NCBI GenBank assembly: GCA_025093555.1
Contig: JAIWNF010000028.1
Location: 62,001 to 126,000, forward strand
From: Circinella umbellata
Lineage: Eukaryota > Mucoromycota > Mucoromycetes > Mucorales > Lichtheimiaceae
DNA: 64,000 bases
Direction of reading: 5' to 3'
In this document: positions 21,609 to 32,929 of the stretch, piece by piece
Numbering within the stretch: position 1 is the first letter of the stretch
Layout of the letters: each line of letters opens with the position of its first letter
Position numbers and translations under genes: made by a program
The notes under the pieces: generated by a model
What the model saw: the letters and a program-made list of their open reading frames with translations, nothing else
Database searches by the model: none
Told to the model about the DNA's origin: nothing

Positions 21609-24150
21609 TTAAAATAGATCAAAAAGTTGAGCTGCACCACTATCATTAGACATGACATATTCAGATGGCGGTAACAAAAGTTCATCTTCCTCCATTTTCA
21701 CAATTAGATCCTGTTGTTGTACTGCACTAGAAGGTAAAGAAGGAGAGGAAAGGATAGTGGTAACATCATAAGTCTTGAAATTGGGCGTTGGGAAATTCGT
21801 AGTAATAGTAGTAGTAGTTTTGGGCATAGGATCCGGTTTATCTGCAAATAATGACATATCACCTGCAGGAGGAAGCATGAATGAATCGAACTGATCGACA
21901 TCTGGCAATGTACCAAAGAATGTAGAAAACGCAGGTGGACTGGGCGTGCATGCCGAAGAACTACTGATAGTAGTACTTGATTCATCACCACAAGAACATG
22001 GTGTCATTCGAGTATTCATACTGCTAGCTTCACAACAATCCTTTCCTGCTGTCATAATTTTAGGTGAATATGGAGGTGTGATCATTGCAACGTCTTCTTG
22101 TTCATTGTTAATCGCGTCGTCGGATGATGGTTCGTCGGCCAGCGAGAAACAATCCCCAAAGTCTAATGATGCTGTCGTACCGCTCGTGCATGACTCGGCG
22201 GAGGATACTTTACAGTATCCGGTGATAGCTGCAGTGCTTTTTTGTTGTGGTTGTGGTTGTGATTGTTGTTGTTCTTGTTGCTCATACCAAGCATTTTGTG
22301 CTGATAGTGCAGATGCAGTGAGTGGTGTCGTCGTGGTTGGAACTTTGATTGTGGCCTGCATAAGCGGGGCTTGAGGTACAGGAACACTAGGTGCACGTCT
22401 TGAATTCTTACGAGGTTGAAGTGCTGGCATGTAGCGTGTTCGGTACGTATCAAGTGCTCGTTGTAATAAGTTCTTTCTACCAGCGAGATGTCGTTGATTT
22501 AACCATGCCTATAAATAAGCAAACAGAGATTATATACCATTTAGTATTTCCTCCTTTCATATACTTAGAGTAATAACAATAGCAATAACAAAATTTTAAA
22601 TCCAATCACATCATACCCATTCAATTTATTAAACATACCAATTTCCATCCCAATTCATTGCATATAGATTCTTCCAACCAACGGGTTGAAGCTTGAGCTG
22701 GCTGGTTGACAATCATTGCGCGCGGAAATACACAGTTTGTCTTACGAAACTCGTATGGAATCTCTTCCAATGCCGTTCCTTCCACGTTAATTTTGATTCG
22801 CAGACGTGCTCCACCATCTTCAATTACCAATGTTTTTGGATGGTTTGCTGGCTTGACGATCGCCGCTGCTAGTGTTGAAAGCGGAGCTCCTGCTTGTTGT
22901 CCAGATGGCGATGGCTGTTTCACCATACCTGAATTAGCAGTAGACTCCGAGGTCTCGTCCTCACGATTCTTGCGCTTGCGCAATGTACCTTTAAGTAATT
23001 TTTCTTGTCGTGCAACACGTCTTGAACGCATACTTGGATATCGATTACGATATGAGTCAACAGCACGTTGAATTAATCCGCGTTTACCAGCAATTTCACC
23101 GGAGTTAAGCCAAGCCAATTTCCAACCCAATACATTACATTCAGTTTCATAAGCCCATCTATTACCACGATATGTTTCCTTGGGAAGATTAGCTCGAGGA
23201 TAGACCTGTAATGTAATATAAGTAAAGAAGTTAACAAACAATGAAGTCTCAAAAAACTTTTTTCTTTAGTTTCCATCGAAAATAAAATAAAAATAAAGAC
23301 GAACCGGCCCCGTTGCACAAACCCACACTAGGTTCACTCCGCCTTAACGCGGGGTAAATTCAGCGCGAATAAAGCTTTAGCCGCTGAATTGTGACTTTCG
23401 GGATCGGATCGTCCGGAAAGCGCACGTGTCGGAGAAATATTTTTTTTTGTTGAAATTACTTACACAATTGTCTTCTTTAAACTTCTGATCAATGGCTTGG
23501 AGATCCACCGTATGAATATCAGTACGAATGTTATAACGTTTGAGCGTTCGATTATGCGAGTAAACAAACGAAACCCATTCCACACCATCACGTACTTCTG
23601 CCACAGGTTCCTGTCTTGTTGTTGGTGCAATTGCCACATCAGATTTGGTACTCGCTGGTGCTGGTGTTGTTGCTTGTGATGATGATGAAGTATTTGAAGC
23701 AGTAGAGGAGGATGGTGCTTGTTGTAAGGCTGCTGTTGTCATAGCAGATGCAAGTGCATTCGCGATCGCAGTCGCTGTAGCTGTACTTTGATTTTCTTGT
23801 TCATTAGTCATTACTTTTTTTGTCGTCGTCGTCGTCGTCGTCGTCGTTGTCGCTGTTATCGTTGCTGTTGGTGTCATTGTCGCGTTTGTTTTATTATGAT
23901 TAGGTTCATTAATTTTTGTCGTTATCGTTACAGAGGCATTATTGTTTTTTTTGATCGTGTCATTATTGTTATTGATGTTATTGATGTTATTGTTATTATT
24001 AGTGTTATCATGATCGGTTTTTCTTCGTTTAATTCTTGAAATAGTATCCTCAATTAAGAGTATTTGCTCTGGGGTGAGTTGACTCAAAAGCGATTCTGCC
24101 TTAGCTGGCATATTAGCGAACAAATCTTTAAGAGTGAGACGGGACGACAT
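21609..24150 (-). CDS. Fungal nuclear-type protein with two DUF8032-like domains
   Basis: Three exons (23464-24150, 22639-23205, 21609-22508) give 717 residues. A short N-terminal helix region (LTLKDLFANMPAKAESLLSQL) and a basic IKRRK patch precede an Asn/Thr/Ala-rich low-complexity stretch. The first conserved domain (about 190-290) reads VEWVSFVYSHNRTLKRYNIR, NCVYPRANLPKETYRGNRWAYE, LGWKLAWLNSGEIAGKRGLIQ and ends VDSYRNRYPSMRSRR. After a linker with KRKNRE a second, related unit (about 350-440) begins LRIKINVEGTALEEIPYEFRK, then NCVFPRAM, CNELGWKLAWLNQRHLAGRKN, LDTYRTRY. The C-terminus is Ser/Thr/Pro- and Gln-rich with acidic patches, like an activation domain. This conserved fungal domain is, to my recollection, Pfam DUF8032; function is not established, and a transcriptional role is only inferred from composition. 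Confidence 0.82.
23300..23440. other. GC-rich insert with hairpin inside DUF8032-gene intron 1
   Basis: The 258-nt intron at 23206-23463 is much longer and more GC-rich than its neighbours. It contains a perfect 9-bp inverted repeat, AATTCAGCG (23357-23365) and CGCTGAATT (23382-23390), separated by 16 nt that include the palindrome AAAGCTTT. The segment from about 23300 to 23440 stands out from the AT-rich context and could be a small inserted element or a structured RNA. It is not coding in any frame I can join. Confidence 0.4.
23821..23847. repeat. (GTC)n trinucleotide tract in coding region
   Basis: About eight GTC/CGT units in exon 1 of the double-DUF8032 gene; on the coding strand they give a poly-Thr run within the low-complexity segment. 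Confidence 0.9.
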
Positions 24151-25842
24151 TCATAACACGATTTTTTTTTACTAGAAAAGAAAAATAGAAGAAGAGTGGG
24201 GAGCTTTTTTTTAATAGTGGTGAAGAGAGTAAGTGAGAGAGAGAGGAAGAGAAGAAACTATGTAGTCAGTAAAAAAAAAATAAGGGATGAAGCGCGTTAT
24301 TATGAATGTTTGAGAGAGAAGAGTGAGGAGAAAAAAAGAAAAGAAAAGAAGAGAATGGATGAAAGCCCAATATTAGAATTGTAGATTGTTATACAAACAA
24401 ATCCCAAAAGAGCATGCAAATAAGAAAAAACCGGAGGAAGGATCAAAGGAAAAAAAAAAGAAGAAAAAGTTTGACTTAGATTTCGGTTGCTTTAAAAAAG
24501 AAACCTTTTACGGAGTTTACAATTAGCCATTCATTACTGGAATGAGCCGATGACGGCCTTCCACTGTGCAACCGAGGACCTCGCTTCAAAAAAAATAAAA
24601 AGGACTCTTTAAGAGAATAAAAACGGCATTCAAGAAGTACTGTTATACTTTATTATTAAACTAAAAATTTTAAGGGTCACAAGCAGACAGATTGGCGCGC
24701 ATAAACAATACGTAAATAAACAGTCTCACTTCTTTACGCCCGTTTGTTTTTACCGTCATTTATCTCTCTCCTTCTTTCTTATCACTTATTCTACTCCACC
24801 CTCACGATGCTTCTAATTGTTATCTCATCTAATGCAATTGTGCGCACAAGCATATATTTTTTGCGAACGTTTAGGAGGTCATACCAAGCTAACAAAAAAA
24901 GACTGGTTCCGTGAATGGCCGAACAGACTTTCTGTGTTTCCGTATTAGAGGGTGTCTAAAAGAGGAATGCGTGTTTCATATTCCGATATCTAAAACAAGC
25001 CATAGAGTAAAACATTCAAGAGAATTTTGGGTAAATAAAAGAAGTAGGATACTCACCTTCCACAATAATTATGACCATTCTTTCATACTATAACTTTGAC
25101 TATGATTGCTAATGTTTATGACTGATGTATAAAGTAGATTAACCAAGAAACTAACTCACTGGAGTATTTTCCACGTGTATGAAATGCCACGTGTGAAAAA
25201 AAAACATTATATGTTACGATCAGGTACCATGGTCTAAAAGTGCAAAACCCTTATTCAAGTGGTTCATGTGAAATCACCTCATGGGCTCTAAATGGAAATG
25301 CTTCTTTTGATTGACGCTTGCAAATCATTTATTTATTTTTCGTTTCCGAATCTTTTGTTTTGCTCTGTTCGTCATAGAAGGTTGCACAAGAAAAGTTATT
25401 TCGTCTTCCCAACTCTCAAAACCTTCCTTTTTTTTTTACCCGACCTAGTCCAGCCCAGCGCATTTAATCTAGTTTACATAAAACTCAACAAAATTTAAAC
25501 TTCTTTTTTTTTGTTACAGATTTGAAACTGAATAACTTTTCGGATGAATATTATCCGTTCTAGCTTCTCTTATATTGCATGAACATCAATCTTAAAAATG
25601 TTTTACCGAGTAAATAACGATCGTCTTTTTGATTTATATAGAATTATATTTTTTGTATTTTTTGATTTGGCGTACGTAATAAATAATAATTACCAACAAA
25701 GTTTATCCAAAACGAGGAGAAAAAATGGTATAATACCGATGAAAAAAAAAAAACCCAAAGACAATGAAGATAACTTGATAAAAAAGAAAGTTTAGAAGAA
25801 AACAATGTATGATAAAATAATTAACTTTATCAATTTTGGTGC
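24151..25842. other. Intergenic, about 1.7 kb, upstream of the DUF8032 gene
   Basis: The first 0.35 kb is a purine-rich leader (GA-rich on the plus strand, 24230-24360). The rest holds a pair of CACGTG E-boxes at 25172 and 25188 and several pyrimidine runs. I found no gene. Confidence 0.45.
25172..25193. promoter_or_regulatory. Two CACGTG E-boxes 16 bp apart
   Basis: CCACGTGT occurs twice as a direct repeat, the cores starting at 25172 and 25188. CACGTG is the core site of fungal bHLH factors (Cbf1/Pho4/SREBP types). It lies about 1.0 kb upstream of the DUF8032 gene start and 0.65 kb past the PEBP 3' end, so target and function are uncertain. Confidence 0.3.
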
Positions 25843-26944
25843 TTATGCTGTAGGTGTTGCAGCTGCTACTACTGACGAACTTCTAACTTCAGTATGCATA
25901 CTTGCTAATCCTTTAAAATATGAAATCACGTTTGCGGATAGACGGAGGTCCCAAATACAAAAAGGAGATGATAAACAAGCGATATTAATAATCCCGCGGA
26001 AACAAATCTAGCCAAAAAAATTTTATCTGGTTTTTTTTTGTTCTATTACCTTCGAACCCATCTTCATGTTCAGCTCTCATATAGGTAGCAGCCACAAGTT
26101 TAAGGTTATTTTCTGCACTGAATTTTTCAATATCAAAATAAGCACGATGATGTACGGTATCTTCCAAAACTGGTGTAATGGTTTGATTTGCTGTTTTTTG
26201 TTCATACAAAGCAAATACATAACGATGCTTTCCACTGTTTAATGGCGGAGTAGGTCCATGATAAGGTGTATAATTATTCTCCGGAGGGGGATCACGAATA
26301 CTAGATCCAGGTTTATCACCTATTACAGATTATTATCATTTTCAAATTTAGTAAAAAACATGAACAATAGGAAATGTGTTAATAATATTTTGTTACCTTC
26401 AATATTGGAAACAATCCAATGTCGGACCAATGGAACATGCGCATCAGCATCGAACTATATAAGTTTTTTTACAAGAAACATAAGTAATATTTCTCTTTCC
26501 CGCACAGACGCTTGTAGGACTACTATTACGATCTATGATCTTACCAATACAAGTGTATATTGCGCATTCATATTAGGTGCGGGGAACCAGATATGAGGTG
26601 GATCAACAAGTTCATGAGGCTTCATTTCTTCGCCATATTCGATCATCTTGTCACCGTACATGATTTTCATGAATGATTCAGGCTCGAATTCTGGTAGCAC
26701 TGTATCCATAGCAACAAAAGAAAATAGGTATTTTTTGTTGTTGTCATGGTGAATTACCATAACAAAGCAGCATTCTATTAATAAAAGAGTTACTTAATGA
26801 CTTACATTGAGGAGTAATATTGGCTTCTTTCAAGTTAGCCTTCATGGGCTCAGAAATGAATGCATCCAAAGCATTTACAACTAAGTGACTTCCAGCAAGA
26901 GCAGCGGCAACAAGAGAAAGAGAATTAAACGATAGCTTGACCAT
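25843..26944 (-). CDS. Secreted phosphatidylethanolamine-binding protein (PEBP) family
   Basis: Preferred model: exons 26806-26944, 26545-26699, 26397-26454, 26050-26319 and 25843-25910, 229 residues. A signal peptide (about residues 1-25, SFNSLSLVAAALAGSHLVVNA) opens the protein. The PEBP fold follows: YTLVLFDADAHVPLVRHWIVSN, where yeast and human members have DPDxP...HW, then IRDPPPENNYTPYHGPTPP and GKHRYVFALYEQ, the ligand-pocket and GxHRY motifs of the family. Members bind phospholipid head groups or inhibit carboxypeptidase Y; a secreted form has no certain role. The last intron is optional: if it is not removed the frame ends at 25985 with an AT-rich, lysine-heavy tail. I prefer the spliced version because its tail (SSSVVAAATPTA) uses coding-like codons. 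The gene is divergent from the Lines homologue. Confidence 0.87.
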
Positions 26945-27524
26945 AATGTTTTTTTTAAAGAAAAAAAAAGGATTAATATTAAAGAAATGTTACAATGATG
27001 GCTATATATAATATTTTATTCTGCAGTTGTCCGCAGCATACATGGTAAAGAATTCAATTTGAAAATAATTCCTTAAACCATAAGGATCCAAAATACAGGT
27101 CTTGATTCAAATTACGTAGCATACTCTATCTTTTCTTTTTGTTGAATTAAAATCCTGACGAACACTTACCATGTCTGTCGATATTAACTTGTTATTGATG
27201 GATCAATTCATTATTATTACTATATTATTGCTCCTCTTTCTACTTGAAATAGAACGTTTTGGAAACGAATATATCAAAAAGTTCTAATTAACTCTAATAA
27301 ACCGTTTTTTTATATATCAGTTTAGCATGGATATGAGATGATTGAATTGGTATGCAATGCATGAAACCAGATCCCGCTTAGTATCGACCTCGTTTAATTT
27401 TTTTTTTCCTTTTCTCTCTTTTTTTTTTTATTTTGCTTATGACTGACAACATTAGTCATTCTCTTTATGCATTGAACAGCTCTCAATCTCCCAGTCTCGC
27501 GTTACGCTTACTTAATGATTCACC
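26945..27524. other. Shared upstream region of PEBP and Lines genes
   Basis: 0.58 kb between divergent genes, with a T/C-rich run at 27400-27432. A 35-codon open frame (27439-27546) just before the Lines model could be a uORF or an unrecognised first exon. Confidence 0.4.
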
Positions 27525-29557
27525 TTGGGTATTAATTATTATTTTATGAGCAAAAAGTATGCAATAGAACACTTAACTAATGGGGTTCTATATAAAAAGG
27601 AGCGTATCTTACCTAATGATGACGATCCATTTAAACTATATATGACAACACGCTTACTGCAACAAATCATGACGTTAAACAATACTAATGAAACAGTACG
27701 TATTGTATTTTTTTTTGAAAACTGATTGAACTACACTGCTATGAAAAAGTTAATATTTACATTGTTATTTTTATTAAAATATAATACAGACCGCGCAACA
27801 AGAACTTTGTAGAGCCAGACAATTATGGATAAGCCAACTTGTTGAAACGATCACTAAACACCATCAGTGGACTCCGGTTACTGGCTTGTACTTGGATCTA
27901 TGTCATATTATTATAAAAGATTATAGAAAACATATCGATGATATGGATGATGACAACAACCATGAAAATCATATAGGATATACTTTATTATTAACATGGC
28001 TATATAATGAAAATGTATTTGGATGGATGCAATACATATTAAATACCAGACAAGGAGTAAGTAGAGAGCTTAATAGATTCATCAAAAATGCTACATATTT
28101 CAGATGACTCAATCATATAATTATTAAATTCTGTCAGATTGATCTTGTACCAGTAGTTATACTACTGATGGATATTTCAAAAGCATGCAAAATGTTAATG
28201 GAACGTAGCGATAAAAACAATGTAGCACAGGAGGGATGGATATGGATCAGTCGACATTTGAACCAGGTAGGTAAAAAATAACTTGTTCTCACTAACAAAA
28301 AAATAACTTTAAAAAAAATAACTGCTAACCTAACAGATCTGTGCACTTTGGCTGGATCCACATGTAACTGTAGCTCGTCGTTCCTTAGCACTTGTTGGAA
28401 TGATATTACGTTATTATAAAAATCTTGAAATGGTAATGTATATATACTGTTTTTCAATTTTTTTTAGCTCTCTCGCTATTATACTTTTTTTTTCTGTCTT
28501 ATCCAAGTTGTGCAAAAATAACTGTTTTTAATAATTATTTTTGACTGGTTAACTTTACTACTTTGATAGATACAAACAGTTTTGTCATTTTTCGTTATGT
28601 ATACAAAGGCACTTCATCAACGGTTCACACGCGAACAACTGTATGCTTTATTTGATTCAGAACACACAGAGTTTTTTTATAGTACCATTGATGATCAAAC
28701 ATACGAAAAAGACCAAAGAGATGTTGGTAAAAATGAACATAAAAAAATAGCTGTGGATCGGGAATGTTTGAAACAAACAACACAAATATTCTTTGTCATA
28801 CTTGATGCATTAGTAGATATATCATCTGATGATATAGGCGACAAAGACAAGGCTTTAAGCCATCAACTTCAGGAACTCGTTGATTATTCCACATGTAAGT
28901 TAATTTTTTTTTACTATAAGAATTATTCTTTTAGCTTGGTGATATAAGAATATTAACGAGAGGGAAAACAGTGTATCAGGAAACAGAAAATATTCTTGAA
29001 ATTTTGTTCGAGTTACATGGAAACAACGATGAAGATGCTGTTAATTTACAACTCGATATGTTGAGTATGCATGAAAAACTAAATAATAATTTTGAACATA
29101 ACAAAGCACAAAGGTACATATATATACATATACATGTTGCATCTAAACTCAAAACAATTGGGCCGGGGGATAAATTTCAGTGCACTTTTAATAATGTAAT
29201 GATAATGATAGTAGTATGACAATACGTATCAAACATATATTGGATACAATTGGTATCGCTCCAAATCAGTTATTTTTATTTTTCTGTCGACGTACTGGTA
29301 TGGACCATAGCTTATTAATAGACTTACTTCTTTCCAATGAAACTGAATTTCTCCTGTTTTTTGTTCGGTATCTCAAGTACGTGGAACAATATCCACAAGA
29401 TTTTATACGAGAATGTAATTTACTTGTAGATGATCAAGAGGAAGTGGTGGATATGTTAAGAAGTGTAATGATAGTTTTACATTCAGGAGGATTTCCTTAT
29501 AATCCGACTTATTTAATTAACAGGCTTGCCAAAATAATAAACATTCTAGAAAAATAG
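27525..29557 (+). CDS. LINS1: Protein Lines (LINS1) homologue
   Basis: Seven exons join in frame: 27525-27695, 27790-28056, 28138-28266, 28337-28432, 28570-28894, 28972-29113 and 29215-29557, about 490 residues. The C-terminal part carries the segment that typifies the Lines family: LFLFFCRRTGMDHSLLIDLL, then SNETEFLLFFVRYLKYVEQ. The upstream part is all-helical with no other domain, as in animal LINS1, where the protein is longer (about 750). Drosophila Lines acts in Wg/Hh-dependent patterning and human LINS1 mutations cause intellectual disability; the molecular function is unknown, and nothing in the sequence shows it here. The 5' end is the weak point: ATGs at 27525 and 27546 share the frame, and one or more earlier exons may be missing. 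Exon 7 may begin at 29212 rather than 29215. Confidence 0.72.
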
Positions 29558-30976
29558 TATGGTTTGAGCAAAAAAATATCTATGAGTATTTTCTTTATAT
29601 AGTACATATGTAAATGTAATTATGTGGCATTATGGATATGGGCTTTAAACGGAAATACGTAAAAGGAATTATATATGTGTGAATCAGAGTAAAAACAGCT
29701 TGTGGCTGCGAGGAGAAAAAGTAGAGAAGAGAGGAAAATGAAACGAATGCTAATAGATATTCTATCCAAGTAATATTGAACAGTTTGATTTTTCAAAAGA
29801 AAAATGGTGAAATATAAATCTTAAAGATAAAAGTCGTATAGTCATCTACCACTACTACTTGGATTAACACTTATACCGTATATGCTTAAATAGTAGTATT
29901 TATTCAAGAGGATCATGTCAAGCGACGACAGCCTTTAATGTCCATTTAATCTTGCATGATTTTAGATGTGAAGAATGTTTATTTTCATATTCATGACACT
30001 CAAAGTCAATATTTTCATACTGATTGTCTTCGTCGTAATTTTTATGAAATTCATGATACTTTTTCTGGGTTTCTGGTGAATCCGCCCACCTCTATGTTAA
30101 ATCCTATCCGTCACGTCGTTGTAGTGTATTTGATATCAGTCGAAATACTGCTGTGTTACTCGACCGTCTGGCATCATCTTTATGGCCCTGTCTTTGTACC
30201 TTGATTTAATGCTCCCCTGCTTCCAGATCAAAAATTCCTTGACTAAATCTTAAATCATCAGGTGCTATTCTGCGATCATGGAATACGTACTACGTGCTAT
30301 TGTATTTTATTGGTGCCACTACATATGGTTTATCTAATAGGTTATATGGTCGTATACAACAGATATATTTCTGGCGTAGTGATAATGACGGTTCGCTTGA
30401 GTCTATATGATTCAAACGAGTATCATACTAGTAAGTTAGATTATCCCCCATAGAGTGAAAATAATGAATTAGCACGGTTTGTGATAGTTATACTGGATTG
30501 TATTGTTGATTGTCGTTGATATTAGTACAATCGGTGGTATACGTAACTTATAAACCAGTAAAAAAATATAAACTGTTATAGTAAACATTGTTGTCGCCAT
30601 TTTTATCGTTTCGATTCATCAAAACGCCTGCATTCGCTCTTGTTTCCAAGGGCGATACTAAGCTCAAGCCTTTTATACAGCCATATTTTAATAAGGTCGA
30701 CTATTAAGAATTCAAAAAAAAAGTATTTTGATTTCAACGGTCATTGTCTTTCAATAAACAAAACACCCGTTCTAAACCCCCACAATATATCACGACTTTT
30801 TTTATTTACTTATTTTTTTACTGAAAAATAGGATGTGAGTTAACTTGTTAGATACAATAAATGAAATTAAGGAGAGAGGTTTGACTGGAAAAGTAACAAA
30901 GGGATTTAGATGACGATGTTATCTTCTGTAGCTTTTTTATACTATATTTTGAACAATAAACAGCACAAACGTAAAT
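29558..30976. other. Intergenic, with a decayed reading frame
   Basis: 1.4 kb between the Lines homologue and the small minus-strand gene. Its middle holds the interrupted frame listed at 30072-30410; the rest is AT-rich and without supported features. Confidence 0.4.
30072..30410 (+). pseudogene. Decayed coding fragment of unknown origin
   Basis: One plus-strand frame reads SGESAHLYVKSYPSRRCSVF and continues to a stop at 30207, passes another stop, and resumes as GAILRSWNTYYVLLYFIGAT through YGRIQQIYFWRSDNDGSLES to a stop at 30408-30410. Base composition is less AT-rich than the flanks and the amino-acid mix looks protein-like, but two in-frame stops and the lack of splice sites around them argue for a relic. 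I do not recognise the family; a transposon-derived origin is a guess. Confidence 0.25.
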
Positions 30977-31285
30977 TTATTGACTTGTATTTTTATCTGT
31001 ATGGTCGACAACAATTATTGGTGATAATGCTTCTGCTTTTAACTTTTCGTCTTCGGTAGCAGGGAATTGTTTTTCAATATAATCAGATCCCAAGATCCCA
31101 ACAGTTGAAAAGATCATTCCACCTTAAAAAAAAGAATCAAACATTCTCAAATTAGTTTACACAATGCGTTAAATAAATAAAAAACCAACCGTTCCTATAT
31201 ATAAAAATATATTACCAACACCAATCAAGATGCGTGTACGTGGATTAAGAGCCTTGTAAGATCCCCATAACGATTTTCGTTGCAT
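30977..31285 (-). CDS. Small single-membrane-span protein, 71 residues
   Basis: Two exons, 31216-31285 and 30977-31122, join in frame. The product begins MQRKSLWGSYKALNPRTRIL, a short basic leader, followed by one hydrophobic segment IGVGGMIFSTVGILG (about residues 21-36), then an acidic stretch (EKQFPATEDEKLKAEALSP) and a short tail. The architecture, a positively charged N-terminus plus one span, is typical of small mitochondrial inner-membrane or assembly proteins in fungi, but I cannot name the family and the location is inferred. Intron ends are GT and AG. It is divergent from the JTB homologue, with about 270 bp between the proposed starts. Confidence 0.68.
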
Positions 31286-31551
31286 TGTATCAAGAAAAAA
31301 TATAAAGAAGCGGAGGTAAAGCTGTCAAAGTAATAGGTTCTTTATTTATACTTTGCTTGTGTCCGTCAAACCTATGGCATTTAGGTTTAGCTCACAGGAC
31401 ACACACAAAATATTTGATTATACTATTGACAATGACAGGTCAAAACATCTTTTTTTTTGGACTCATAAAAGTGGCAGTTCTTTATGTCCAATTATACTAA
31501 TTTTTATTGATCTGTGAAATAGTACTAACGTCATTAATTGATAGAAAAGAT

Positions 31552-32617
31552 ATGTCGTTAGGTGAAGACCATGATATTATATATATGTATATATTTCTAG
31601 ATAAAAGCAAAGTTGTCTGTTGTACCCATTTAAGCTGGATAAAATATCTCATGACAACAAAAAAGCTAATATCACTTGAACTTGAATTTTTATTTTTATT
31701 TTTGGTCTTTTGTAAAACTGTGGTACAACAAAACAGCTCCCTTCACACAAGCAAAATAATGTACATACATTTACATCATTGCATTGTTATTTTAATAAGG
31801 TATGATAATAACTGATAATTAATGTTTTCTTTTTTTCTAAATAAATAATAAAATAGTTTTATATGTTGCACTTTCATTTCTCCATAGTCTCGTTACATTG
31901 TTGACGCAACCATGTAATGGTAACACATACTTACTACAGAAAAGAGCACCACCATTTGTACCGGGAAACGATGAGTCAATACCAAATCATCTTGGCAACT
32001 ATACGCATTCACATGAAGACGTTGCGGAACCAACATATTCTTGTACACCTATTAGTGAATGTGACATTTGCACACCTTTTGAACAGGCAAGTGAATAAAT
32101 ATCTCTTGGCTAACCAAAAGATATAGATTAATTTATATGGTTGTGTGTTGCTAGGTTGATGTATATTAATAATTTAAAATAGAAATCTGCACCATATTGT
32201 CAAGAATATGGAAATAAGGAACGGGTTCGATGTGAATGGGATGATCCAGATTTAGCTGAAAACGTACGAAACCAAACAACCCTTTATGACTATGATGCAA
32301 TTTCATTACCAACATATCGTGGTTGTTCACATGTGAAACGAATTGAACGCTGGAAATTTATTAAGTTTGAGGTATATATAAAGAATAAATGCGAGATAAA
32401 AAAAGGGGGAAATGATAGTACCCAGAATAGGACGTGAAGGTGATGGTATGGATGCAAAAAAGAATAATGCGCTAATATATATGTATATAAATTGGTTTAA
32501 TAGACAATCAATTTACTAGTAGCTGTGTTATCAGTATCATTAGTTCTGTGGAGACAACGAAAATTGGCAAGAGAACAATACCAACGTTTGGCACAGAGAA
32601 TAGGTGTTCCCGTGTAA
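31552..32617 (+). CDS. JTB: JTB (jumping translocation breakpoint) homologue, type I membrane protein
   Basis: Exons 31857-32086, 32183-32371 and 32504-32617 are well supported; a 10-nt first exon at 31552-31561 would supply the start and gives about 180 residues. The N-terminus is a hydrophobic signal segment (VLYVALSFLHSLVTLL). The lumenal part holds the JTB cysteine pattern: SCTPISECDICTPFEQ, then APYCQEYGNKERVRCEW and LPTYRGCSH. ERWKFIKFE leads into one membrane span (INLLVAVLSVSLVLW) followed by a basic tail RQRKLAREQYQRLAQRIG. This order, including the RQRxLxR tail, matches animal JTB, implicated in mitochondrial function and cytokinesis. The intron after 32086 has a GC donor (CAG/GCAAGT); only that junction keeps the frame. 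The first exon is the least certain part. Confidence 0.78.
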
Positions 32618-32929
32618 ACAAATAAAATAAATCGTTTAATTAAATTATTTAATACGTAACGAGTGTGTATAGATAATGTGTGTATGTATATGAAAAGGTC
32701 CACAAATAATATAAGAACAAGGTAATAAGAAAATTACTAAAGTAGTGAAAGTAGAGGTGTATAAGTAGATAACTGGTATTATAAATAAAGTAGTACTCTG
32801 TAATATTAGTAAAGTAGTATTAGCTTAGGTAAAGTCTATATGTACAAAGGAGTGAATTAGTTATTATACAGGAAAGTTGTAAACAAGATTTAAGAGTAAA
32901 AAGCTTGAGTAAAAAAAGAATGTGTTGCT

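Noticed and set aside
21299..21685. 128-codon minus-strand frame rich in Phe
   Set aside because: Poly-Phe/Ser/His product from A/G-rich DNA, overlaps the real DUF8032 gene end in another frame.
24196..24384. Arg/Lys/Glu-rich frame in the purine-rich leader
   Set aside because: Product reflects GA-repeat composition only.
25805..26011. 68-codon plus-strand frame across the PEBP 3' end
   Set aside because: Antisense shadow of the last PEBP exon; that exon has better coding character on the minus strand.
27439..27546. 35-codon frame as first exon of the Lines gene
   Set aside because: The only way to join it is an intron of about 20-30 nt, too short; kept only as a possible uORF.
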